NCBI GenBank assembly: GCA_026692885.1
Contig: JAPLNJ010000804.1
Location: 1-29,277 of the forward strand
Direction of reading: 5' to 3'
DNA from: Planctomycetota bacterium
Lineage (GTDB): Bacteria > Planctomycetota > Planctomycetia > Pirellulales > Pirellulaceae
Length of the DNA stretch: 29,277 bases
Made by a program: the position numbers and the translations under genes. Positions within the stretch are counted from its first letter, which is position 1; the number at the start of each line of letters is the position of its first letter. The notes below the pieces were generated by a model. That model saw only the letters and a list, made by a program, of their open reading frames with translations, had not been told where the DNA came from and ran no database searches. Shown here piece after piece: positions 8,077 through 15,736 of this stretch.

Positions 8077-8095
8077 GTTCCGCCGCTGGCGGAAC
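8077..8095 (+). terminator. Hairpin after small conserved gene
   Basis: GTTCCGCC, GCT, GGCGGAAC: a perfect 8-bp stem with a 3-nt loop, 36 bp after the stop at 8041. There is no T-run, so termination is only suggested by its position. Confidence 0.4.
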
Positions 8096-8128
8096 GTCAA
8101 AGGTGGGGCCGTGTCTGCGAAGAAAACC

Positions 8129-8145
8129 AAGCAGTTAAACTGCTT
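8129..8145. repeat. Near-palindrome
   Basis: AAGCAGTT, A, AACTGCTT: two perfectly complementary 8-nt arms around a single base. It could be an operator or a protein-binding site; nothing nearby identifies a regulator. Confidence 0.4.
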
Positions 8146-9119
8146 AGCGCATCACAGGAGCTTCATGGACGGCCGGAGGGGCACGAGTCGGACGCCTTCG
8201 GTGGGCCACTTGGCGACTGCAATCCGCTAAACATTCCGCGAACTGCATGGCCGACGTTACTTATGCCACAATTCGGCCCGAATGTCACGCACCAAGTTCC
8301 GCGCTGCGATGGTCGCTGCTTGACCCCTTCCGCTTTCACGTCAATTGCAGGATGCGGCTCAATTGCCCCCCCGTGGCGCCGTCCGAACTGCACAACGTGG
8401 ATCCGGCGATCGGCGGGGTGCGAGGCCAGAAGATTTCTTCCCTGTCACCCCCAGCAATGCGTGACAATCCCCGAGCGATGTGCTAGGGATCAGATCGGAC
8501 CACAGCTGTCCCCGGTCTTTCCCATCATCCAATTTTGAGTAGAAGTCCCATCGAAATCGCATCGTCTGCGAAATACGGCATGGCCGTAGTTCGGAGACCG
8601 GTGGCGAGTGACAACGTTTGTGTTCGGTTTTCTTTCCAGTCCAGGAAAGGTAACACCCCGGATGCACGAGCATTCCAGGGTTGGCCAGTGGCCGGGCTCA
8701 CGCGACGGTTTTCCTGCGACCAGTGTCGTGGCGAACCAACCCCGTGTGAGCGAGCCATGGTTGAACAGCGTGGGGGCAGCTCCGATGCCGAAGGCAGCGG
8801 AGACTTCCACCCGGGCTGTCCAGGCCGGACGGGTTACGAATTTTTGCTGGTTAGTTGCTTTTGGAGGGGTTCCCGTCCCTAATCCGAAAAACGCCTTGAA
8901 AACGGTTAACTGACCGCAGGTGTGCACGCCTGTCGGCGGGTGCGTCAATCCCGGTTTTTTTCAGGTTGAGACCACATTATTCATGCGCCACCGGTCTCGC
9001 CTTCTTCCTCCGCGGCGGTCGAATCTCGACGACATGCCAGCCATCGTCGCTCACGCAATTGCAGCGGTGGGGGATTCCTGCGTACTGGCCTGGTTTCGAA
9101 TTCGTGACGTCCGAACCCG

Positions 9120-9455
9120 CCACGCAAGACCGCGCCAGGCGGAGCCTGTCACTTGTCTTGCATCGAAGCCCCTCACCTGCCACTGCCACCCACGGGCTCG
9201 CTTTGCTCCCCCTCACCCCGGCTGCGGACAGCAGCGGCGCGCCCGCCCCCTCCCCGCCAAGGCAAGCCTGGTGCCAGGACAAGCCTGTCACGGGGCTTGC
9301 CTCACTTCCCCGCCGCGTCCGCTCTGCTGCTGAGTTATTTTGTTTCCCTCTTGGCGGGCCTCCAGCAGCGAGTGAGAGGCCCGCCAGGAGGAAAACATTC
9401 TGGACCGTGGGCATCGTGGTTAAACGTGGCTCGGTGGCAATGCGGCGGGCCCAAC
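9120..9455 (+). repeat. Repeated leader block, copy 3
   Basis: The most diverged copy of the block, but still alignable end to end. It shares the AGCCTGTCAC sub-repeats, the GGCTGCGGACAGCAGCGGCG core, the long hairpin and a GGTTAAACG tail. It is upstream of the second DUF7249/DUF6573-like gene. Confidence 0.8.
9343..9394 (+). promoter_or_regulatory. Conserved leader hairpin, copy 3
   Basis: Arms 9343-9362 and 9376-9394 pair over about 19 bp with a bulged C at 9346. The loop differs in sequence from copies 1 and 2 but keeps its length, while the stem is kept. Confidence 0.7.
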
Positions 9456-9471
9456 ATGGACGAAAACGACA

Positions 9472-10188
9472 ATGACGGAACGAACCTACAACGGCTGGAG
9501 CAATTACGAAACCTGGACGGTCAGTCTGTGGATGGATAATGAACGGCATTCTCATGAATACTGGCGACGACAGGCCGCCGAACATCGTCAAGCAGCCCCG
9601 ACGCGCCAACTCGTGGCGGACGGCGTTTGGACTGCGGAGGAGGCTGCCAAGTTCAATCTGGCGGACCAAATCAAGGAGGAGACCGCGGACGACTCGCCCC
9701 TGAAGACGCCCTCGCTTTACAGCGACTTGCTGAACGCTGCATTTGGGGAGGTGAACTGGCAGGAAATTGCTGGTCATTTGTTGGCAGACGTTGCCGAGCA
9801 GGACGACCCGGAAAGCGAGGTATTCGGCGCCGTCATCTCGTCGTATAGCCGGGCGCAAGCTATCGCCGATGGGTTGCTGGTCGACGTTTCGGAGATGGCC
9901 CAGGAAGCCGGCATCAAGCACCCCATGGCCGTGACGGCTGCCGTGTGGGCACAGTATATCACAGTCCCCGATGGAGTCGAGGGACAGGACGAACAGGGGC
10001 GACTCTGGGACGTCCTCAACATGTTCCGCTTTGCCGCGCTGCGGTCGGCGGGACAGGACACACTGCGGTTTGAAGTGTTGGTACGGAATGACAACACGAC
10101 GCCGAAGCCAGTCACACTGAAGGCGATCTGCGGCCCCGGTGACACCCCCGAACCCGTGCTGACAATCCTGCTCCCGGATGAGGACTGA
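9472..10188 (+). CDS. DUF7249 + DUF6573-like protein, paralogue 2
   Basis: A 238-aa paralogue of the protein at 1711. The N-terminal YNGWSNYETW motif and the DUF6573-like C-terminal half (YSRAQAIADG, VWAQYI, GRLWDV, VTLKAICGPGD, PVLTILLP) are conserved. An ATG at 9456 aligns with the start of paralogue 1 but is out of frame here, because the intervening sequence has changed length. The functional start is therefore ATG 9472. Function unknown. Two hairpins follow the stop. Confidence 0.85.
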   Translation: MTERTYNGWSNYETWTVSLWMDNERHSHEYWRRQAAEHRQAAPTRQLVADGVWTAEEAAKFNLADQIKEETADDSPLKTPSLYSDLLNAAFGEVNWQEIAGHLLADVAEQDDPESEVFGAVISSYSRAQAIADGLLVDVSEMAQEAGIKHPMAVTAAVWAQYITVPDGVEGQDEQGRLWDVLNMFRFAALRSAGQDTLRFEVLVRNDNTTPKPVTLKAICGPGDTPEPVLTILLPDED

Positions 10189-10195
10189 ACTCGGC

Positions 10196-10213
10196 AGGTG
10201 GCTGAGGCCACCT
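10196..10213 (+). terminator. Hairpin just after DUF6573-like gene
   Basis: AGGTGGC, TGAG, GCCACCT, 7 bp after the stop at 10188 and followed by GATTTCC. Its position is consistent with a terminator. Confidence 0.45.
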
Positions 10214-10225
10214 GATTTCCGACTT

Positions 10226-10249
10226 CGCGGGTGTAACAATGCACCCGCG
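10226..10249. terminator. Second hairpin between convergent genes
   Basis: CGCGGGTG and CACCCGCG enclose an 8-nt loop. It lies between the plus-strand gene ending at 10188 and the minus-strand gene ending at 10317, so it could terminate either one. Confidence 0.4.
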
Positions 10250-10316
10250 CCCATTCTTCTGCGCACCCGGCCCCAAGCGGACCCGGCCCCGGTCGGGGCC
10301 GGTCTGCCAAATCGCC

Positions 10317-11036
10317 TCACTCAGGCCCAACAGCCGGCCTTCGTTCGGTGGGCTCTCCACGCCGCTCCGCCTCGCCCTGTCCTCGCAGCGGTTCAAACGG
10401 CCGGACTATTCGCCGGCGCAGCGGCAAAACCGCATAAGGAAGTGACGCATACCCAGCCCGCTTGCGAACGGCATTAGCCATGCGCAACAGCTTGAGCATC
10501 TGCCGACGAACCGGGGCGTATGGCTCGAAAGGCACGTTGTAGAACTCGGCCGCCAGTTTGGCTGCGGACCGATGGACGGCTATCTCTTGGAACCAAGCTT
10601 GCAGTTCCTTGTACCGCTGGCGGTCGATTTCCACGTGTGCGTGCCATCGCGGATCGGGGCCTCCCTCTCGGGTCCGATTTCCGCGACGGTAACTGATCGA
10701 ATAGCCGGCGAATCTGAGCGGCACATGACGGATGTCGCGCATCGACGCGGCCTCGTCCTCGAAGAAACGATGCGTGCCGTGCGTGGCAATCAGCACGAAG
10801 AACCGGCCGTGACGCAGGTACCGCAGGTTCGCCTGGCCCAGACGCTTTCGCCGGACGCGGGCCGTGCGTCCCACATTGACGCCATACTTGTCGATCAGTT
10901 TCGCGTCCACGCGTCCTGGATCCTTGCCTTCGGGAATCCATCCGCTGACGTAGAACCAGTACCCGTGCGGCAGGAAGTTGCACGCCAGCAACTGGACCAA
11001 TCCTTCAGGGCTTGTCGTTTCACATAAATACTCCAT
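10317..11036 (-). CDS. Conserved protein of unknown function
   Basis: A 239-aa protein, basic towards the C-terminus. Features include HGYWFYVSGWIPEGKDP, a KYGV segment, a FFVLIATHGTHRFF strand-turn, a GYSISYRRG motif and the C-terminal block PFEPYAPVRRQMLKLLR. I associate this pattern with planctomycete accessory regions but know no function. The HG and H-rich turns and the conserved Tyr would fit a nucleic-acid enzyme or binder, but that is speculation. ATG 11036 is preferred to the TTG one codon earlier. There is no strong ribosome-binding site; a 12-bp hairpin lies just upstream (11054-11085). Confidence 0.7.
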   Translation of the reverse strand: MEYLCETTSPEGLVQLLACNFLPHGYWFYVSGWIPEGKDPGRVDAKLIDKYGVNVGRTARVRRKRLGQANLRYLRHGRFFVLIATHGTHRFFEDEAASMRDIRHVPLRFAGYSISYRRGNRTREGGPDPRWHAHVEIDRQRYKELQAWFQEIAVHRSAAKLAAEFYNVPFEPYAPVRRQMLKLLRMANAVRKRAGYASLPYAVLPLRRRIVRPFEPLRGQGEAERRGEPTERRPAVGPE

Positions 11037-11053
11037 CAAAGGTTGTTATGGTT

Positions 11054-11085
11054 GGGAGGACTTGTTTTGTGGCACAAGTCCTCCC
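11054..11085 (-). promoter_or_regulatory. 12-bp perfect inverted repeat before 11036 gene
   Basis: GGGAGGACTTGT and ACAAGTCCTCCC are perfect complements around an 8-nt spacer. The repeat ends 17 bp upstream of the ATG of the minus-strand gene. In RNA it would place a stable hairpin in the leader; in DNA it could be an operator. Confidence 0.55.
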
Positions 11086-11089
11086 GGAA

Positions 11090-12480
11090 AGCCCAAACGC
11101 TCAACAAAACCTCGGAAGGTGTGCGAAAACGCCGTGCATACTGGCGGCGGCCGCACTGTATTCCACAGTTAGCCGCCGCCAATCCATAGGCGTTCCGCCC
11201 CTACGAACCACTGTGGCTGCCGTCGTGCGTGATACGCCCAACCTGCAGCCCTGGTCGCCTTGCGATCGCGAACGACCGCCCGCCAGGGAAGCTGTTCGCA
11301 GTCATCACAATCCTCTCCCGAGGCCGGCAGCGGGACAAACCCCGCTGCCGGGATACCTTTCAGACGGATTTCCGCACGAAACACTGACCCAACGACAGCC
11401 CGGTGCGAGACGCACCCCGGCCGTCACCGGTCAAGCCCGTGCAAACTGAACCCGTCAGCCCTTTCGTCGTCGTACTTATGCCCCGGCACCACCCGTAGGC
11501 ACGCGAACGACCAAGCCACTGCCTTGCAGCTTGTTCGCTGGCCGGAATCGGCCACTTCTACTTGAGCCACGCTCCCCCACTACGGCTTTTGAATCACCTG
11601 GCTGACTTTTGCCAGGCACCGGTCACCACACCGGCAGCCGCAGCTGTTCCCGTGTTAGTCTTGACCTTCACTCGATCGGTCACGTCGCTAGCGGGGGTTA
11701 ACCCGCGGGCCTGGTGCTGTATGTCCGCGCCTCCCGGCGCAGCATAGTTTGCGTCGGGACCCGGCCACTGCCGGAATCCACAACGATTTCAGGGGGCAGA
11801 ACACAGAAGCTCCTCCCTTACCCACCAGCACGAGGTATTCACAGTTCGGCACCGTCTCCGATCGAACTCACTTGCAAGGGCTTTCGCCCCTTTCGTGGTT
11901 GAGCTATTCGCCGTGGGTCGTTTGAACCCAACGCCGAACCCGGTCAAGGGTCCGATTCCGCCTGTCACCAGGCCGGAAGCTCCCCACGCAAGCCGAGGTT
12001 GTTCGAGCACGGACTTGCGTCCTTCAGCCCGATCCCCCTGGACGGGATTTGCACCCGCTTTGTGTCAAGCCGGCTTCAGCAATACGATGCCAAAGCATTT
12101 CCACGTCGCCCATTTTCACGAACACGTCTTGACGTATCGGATCGAACGTCGGGATTGCTCTGGGGTCTGTCTCTCACGTACAAAGTGAGCAACAGTCTAC
12201 CCAGGATTACTCCGACGAGCCTCCGTCGAGCTGGACGAGCGTCTCTCAACGCATCCAGCGCTACGGGCCAGCACACAGCGGTTGGTGAAGACCGCTCCCT
12301 TAGCCTGTTGGTGGCAGGTTTACCGGGTGTACCGACCGTCTGAAAGGTGTCCGTCAGCGATGGCTCGATGCGGCCAAATCACCTGCGGTGACTTGGCCGG
12401 AACGAGCAAGCACACGACGACCTTTAGGCAGAGCAGTTGCCTTGCCATGACTGACACCCTACCGTACCCGGTCGGCTAAT
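11090..12480 (-). ncRNA. Candidate large structured RNA region
   Basis: About 1.4 kb with no credible protein gene on either strand but many stable hairpins. Examples: 11143-11180 (nested, GGCGGCGG / CCGCCGCC); 11324-11351 (11-bp perfect stem); 11402-11416 (6 bp, 3-nt loop); 11878-11889 (on the minus strand a GGGC-GAAA-GCCC GNRA tetraloop); 12372-12398 (11 of 12 pairs, 3-nt loop). The GNRA loop and the T-arm-like motif GCGGGTGCAAATCCCGT (12043-12059) favour the minus strand. It is upstream of the 11036 gene. I could not match a known RNA class, and the region may instead be decayed DNA. Confidence 0.4.
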
Positions 12481-12600
12481 TCCACCAAAAGGAGAACGGG
12501 AGCAACTGACTGTCCCCAAAGGTTAGGCGGTCCGCCGGCCAGAACCCGCCAAGGCCATGGGACAACTGCAAAATCGTCTGCCGGACTGCCGCGGACGGTG

Positions 12601-12945
12601 ATGAAGGAGACGCGACTTCGCTTTACTTTTGCGGCCGTTCGTGGTAGTCGGATTGATGTGACCAACTCGTATCTCGGCATCGTTACCCGACGGGGGCTCG
12701 AAACGCTCGTTCTCGAAACCGAGCACGCCGCGCCGTTTGTCCTTCGCCGGGTGGCGCGACTGCCCCGGGGCGAGGCGGTCGGCTGTTGGGCGGTTCTCGA
12801 CGAGAGAACAGCACGTGACTTGACACGCCGAATCGGCGGCCGTCGATTCCAGGAAGCCTTCTGTCAACTCCACTCCCAAGCCCTCCACCTGGGAACCCTT
12901 CTCCCGCCGCTACGGGAAGACGACCTATTGCCCTGGGCGTCATAG
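12601..12945 (+). CDS. Hypothetical protein
   Basis: A 114-aa ORF with sensible composition (RLRFTFAAVRGSRIDVTN at the start, a charged helical C-terminal half) and no family I recognise. A GTG one codon upstream is an alternative start; there is no good ribosome-binding site. It lies between the structured region and the recombinase module. Confidence 0.4.
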   Translation: MKETRLRFTFAAVRGSRIDVTNSYLGIVTRRGLETLVLETEHAAPFVLRRVARLPRGEAVGCWAVLDERTARDLTRRIGGRRFQEAFCQLHSQALHLGTLLPPLREDDLLPWAS

Positions 12946-13368
12946 CGACTCCGCACCCGGTACACAACGATCCCAATACCGCATCGCATCCCGTAGAAAC
13001 CTCGGCCTGTGCCGTCTTGCGGGCGTTCCAGCGACCGTTCAGAAATCCGTTGTCAGCCATCCTCGCCTTGTGATACGTAACGCCTGATAAAGGACATTAT
13101 CAGGCGCAACCGCGAGCGGCACCGTCGCCGCCGAAAAACTCACCGGTGACCATTCCGGCAGCCGGACGATGAGCAAACCCACGGCGGGACATCGCAAGCA
13201 AGTCCGCTATCCACCGAACCGGTGGTTGGCGGCGCGAGCTACCGTTTGCCATGCCGAGCCGTCGTTCGCCTGGCACAGCAACTGCCGAGTTGACATCCGT
13301 GGTGACTTGTGTCTTGGACACGCTCGCGACAGTGCCGCCCACAAGCAAGGACAGTCGGGTAAACACAA
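12946..13368. other. Intergenic region with recombination-like site
   Basis: Holds the dif-like inverted repeat at 13081-13106 and the presumed upstream region of the recombinase. A 67-codon frame (13169-13372) overlaps the recombinase ATG by 4 bp but has no ribosome-binding site or recognisable family. Confidence 0.45.
13081..13106. other. dif/att-like inverted repeat
   Basis: CGCCTGATAA, AGGACA, TTATCAGGCG: two perfect 10-bp arms around a 6-bp spacer. Known Xer/dif sites have 11-bp arms around a 6-bp centre with ATAA and TTAT bordering the centre, and the layout here matches. It is 263 bp upstream of a tyrosine recombinase gene, so it is a plausible core site for that enzyme. An operator is the alternative. 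Confidence 0.5.
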
Positions 13369-14370
13369 ATGAATGAGAACGATCCACAATCATGCCTGCC
13401 AACCGCCGCGACACCGACACTGACGCCAGTAGCGTTGACTGCCCCTGCCCCTATGCCGAGGTTGGTTGCTGCCGCCGGTGCCGGCGCCAGGTTCGGTTGG
13501 GAAGAGTTCCTTTACGGGCGACTGCGGAATCCGCACACGCGTCGGTCGTACCAGCGAGCTGCGAGTCGGTTTCTGCGATGGTGCGAGCAACGTGGCCTGG
13601 CCTTGCCCACGATTGCGCCGGCCCACGTCGGCCACTTCCTGGATGGTCTGCCTGATGCCGTCTCGTCCAAGAAGGTCTATCTGGCTGCCATCCGGCACCT
13701 GTTCGACACGCTGGTCTTGCGGCACGCCGTAGCGCTCAATCCGGCCGCCTCGGTCCGTGCCGAGCGTTACGTAGTCGTCGAAGGTAAGACGCCGGAAATC
13801 CCCGTCGAGCAAGCCCGCCGGTTGCTATCCACCGTTGACACCAGCCACGTCGTAGGGCTTCGCGACCGGGCGATTATCGCGGTGTTGATCTACACGGCGG
13901 CCAGAATCGGGGCCGTGGCTCGGCTGCGTCTGCGGGACTTGTTCGAGGCCGAGGATCAGTACTGCCTTCGGTTTCTCGACAAGGGCGGCAAGTCCCGCGA
14001 GATCCCCGTCCGTCACGACCTGCAGGGCTTTCTGTTCGAGTACCTCACGATGGCGGACCTGTGCGACGCGCCCAGCGAGTCGCCCCTGTTCCGGTCAGCA
14101 ATTCGCCGGACCAAGAGACTGACGGATCTCGGCATGAGTGCGGATGACATTGGTCGCATGGTCAAACGCCGCATGCGTGACACCGGATTGCCCAGCCGTC
14201 TTTCGGCGCATTCGTTCCGGGTGTCCACCGTCACCGATCTGCTCGCCCAAGGTGTCCCGCTGGAGGACGTGCAGCACCTGGCCGGACACTCGGACCCTCG
14301 TACCACGCGGCTCTACGACCGTCGCCAACGACGGGTAACACGGAATATCGTCGAACGGATTTCTATCTGA
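13369..14370 (+). CDS. Tyrosine recombinase (integrase)
   Basis: A 333-aa protein. Residues ~40-125 form a SAM-like core-binding domain (YGRLRNPHTRRSYQRAASRF). The catalytic domain has Arg179 (TAARIGAVARL), Lys208 (DKGGKSREIPV), His281/Arg284 (SAHSFR), His307 (LAGHSDPRTT) and nucleophile Tyr316 (LYDRR), so all expected catalytic residues are present. It would cut and rejoin DNA at short inverted sites such as 13081-13106. Length and layout are closer to XerC/D or integron/plasmid recombinases than to long phage integrases. The first ~35 residues are low-complexity, so the true start may be later (ATG 13453). Confidence 0.9.
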   Translation: MNENDPQSCLPTAATPTLTPVALTAPAPMPRLVAAAGAGARFGWEEFLYGRLRNPHTRRSYQRAASRFLRWCEQRGLALPTIAPAHVGHFLDGLPDAVSSKKVYLAAIRHLFDTLVLRHAVALNPAASVRAERYVVVEGKTPEIPVEQARRLLSTVDTSHVVGLRDRAIIAVLIYTAARIGAVARLRLRDLFEAEDQYCLRFLDKGGKSREIPVRHDLQGFLFEYLTMADLCDAPSESPLFRSAIRRTKRLTDLGMSADDIGRMVKRRMRDTGLPSRLSAHSFRVSTVTDLLAQGVPLEDVQHLAGHSDPRTTRLYDRRQRRVTRNIVERISI

Positions 14371-14804
14371 CGTTGACACCGTAGCACGATAATCGTCGCC
14401 ATCAGGTAGCAGACATCCTCAGGCGTGTGGAAAGGACACCCCAGGTTCTCCGCTGATTGCGATGGGGCGTAGTGGATTACTTCGACGGGCGAAGTCGTGT
14501 CGGGAACGATTAGGAAACAGCGAAGAAGGAGAATTATCCGCGATTTCCGAGACGAGACTGCTCCCCCCATCAAGTCCAGGAGACGATCGAAGCCTTCCGG
14601 CTTGTCCCGTTCCAGTACCTCCTGGAAGATCGCCTGGAATTCCCGCAGGTGTTGCCCGGTGGCTGTGTGGATGATGCCCTCGCCAGAACCAGTACGTCCC
14701 GCAATCCTGACGCTGGCAGAGACAATCCCACGCAAACCCGAATCAGGCCCGTCGCAAGGTCCAGACGGCCAAGAGCGGGAGCCCGTCAGCCTAGCGGAGA
14801 TCAC
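14313..14804 (-). pseudogene. Possible antisense ORF or remnant beside recombinase
   Basis: A 163-codon minus-strand frame with a protein-like middle part (REFQAIFQEVLERDKPEGFD, then RLLDLMGGAVSS) but an unconvincing, basic C-terminus that overlaps the recombinase 3' end antisense. The start would be GTG without a ribosome-binding site. A plus-strand frame (14497-14940) overlaps and looks less protein-like. Probably a decayed gene; low confidence. Confidence 0.25.
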
Positions 14805-15085
14805 CCATCCGCTCGTCGCCTGGCAACTTCGCCGGATTCTCCACTTTCCGGCACGAGACGGTGCGCCGGACGCTGCTTTCCGAGAAGCGGGATCGCTGAG
14901 GGAAGGATTCTCCTACAATCCACCGCCACCCACGGCATGATCATTAGTCGGGGCGGCCCGTTCCTCTTGGCTCGCCCTGAGGGCACAATGCGCCCCTGCC
15001 GCGTTCCCGTCGCGCCAAGCGACTGTCCCCGTTGCCGCATTGTTTCCGGCGGCCAGCCGCCATCCCTTCTTTTTCCAGGAGCCCC
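14371..15085. other. Gene-poor stretch after recombinase
   Basis: Contains the doubtful minus-strand frame above. Otherwise I see no supported gene, repeat or RNA in it. Confidence 0.4.
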
Positions 15086-15475
15086 ATGATGTCCAAACGC
15101 ACCCGCAACCTGCCCGCGAAACACCATCGCGAACTCACAACCCCAGACGGCCTGATCACCGTGCCGCCCTGCAGCCCCAAGATCCTGATCCATACGCGGC
15201 AAGGTCGATGCGTCGGGATTTACTGCGACCAGCCTGCCAAGGTGCTCGTCGTCGAAACCCAGGACGATCCCCGGCGCACGACTCATCCGGCCAACCTCGC
15301 CATGCTGGCGATGATCAGCCCGCAGACAAACGCCAAGGTGGTCGGCGGCTACGCCACTGTCGTGGACCACGTTTTGGCGATGCCGTTCAACGATCCGTCG
15401 ATGGAAGACGACCTCCGCCGCGTCCTGAGCGCACATGAGGTCGTGCTGGATGGCGAGTGGCCAGACATCTGGTGA
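15086..15475 (+). CDS. Hypothetical protein
   Basis: A 129-aa ORF that starts MMSKRTRN, with AGGA 7 nt upstream of ATG 15086 (15089 is equally possible). It has a basic N-terminus, a middle region (SPKILIHTRQGRCVGIYCDQ) that suggests beta strands, and an acidic C-terminus. No family recognised. It is followed by a non-coding gap leading to the HNH gene. Confidence 0.55.
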   Translation: MMSKRTRNLPAKHHRELTTPDGLITVPPCSPKILIHTRQGRCVGIYCDQPAKVLVVETQDDPRRTTHPANLAMLAMISPQTNAKVVGGYATVVDHVLAMPFNDPSMEDDLRRVLSAHEVVLDGEWPDIW

Positions 15476-15637
15476 GGTGGGGGGGGCCATACAGCCAGCG
15501 GGCCATTAAGCACAATCCTGGTGTCGCTACTTCTCACGCATTAGAACAGGGGGCCGAACGCCTGCGTGCCAGCCGGGATTGTGTGGGCGGTCGCAGCGTT
15601 ACATCTAAATGCGAACTTCCCCGGTGCGTGTCAGTAA

Positions 15638-15667
15638 TTCACATACCGTCTGGCGATTCGCTAGAAT
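15638..15667 (+). promoter_or_regulatory. Possible promoter of HNH gene
   Basis: TTCACA (15638) and TAGAAT (15662) are 18 bp apart, an acceptable sigma-70 arrangement, about 70 bp before ATG 15737. Weak, single-site evidence. Confidence 0.25.
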
Positions 15668-15736
15668 GTTCCCTGAACTACGGTCCAGATTGAGCCGACT
15701 CGAAGCATACCCCCCCCCGTCTAAGGCTATTGATCA

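Larger units (their letters stand above)
8042..9119. other. Long intergenic stretch
   Basis: About 1 kb without a convincing gene. Short open frames exist on both strands but overlap and lack family signal. Near the left end is a terminator-like hairpin (8077-8095) and then a near-palindrome (8129-8145). A 21-codon ORF at 8165 with a good AGGAG is probably a remnant. The right end runs into leader copy 3. Confidence 0.45.

Noticed and set aside
8165..8230. A 21-codon gene with AGGAG
   Set aside because: Too short, no conservation evidence, and arginine-rich as expected for random GC-rich DNA.
8977..10320. A 447-codon minus-strand frame
   Set aside because: It is antisense to the leader repeat and the DUF6573-like gene, has no family motif, and the opposite strand has conserved paralogous coding sequence.
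11090..12480. A minus-strand tRNA array
   Set aside because: Several pieces look tRNA-like (an AGCTCAACC D-arm-like string, a GCGGG/CCCGT T-arm-like stem, a 17-nt anticodon-arm-like hairpin), but I could not close any full cloverleaf with matching acceptor and T stems.
13169..13372. A 67-codon gene overlapping the recombinase start
   Set aside because: The 4-bp overlap is attractive, but there is no ribosome-binding site and the composition is not protein-like.
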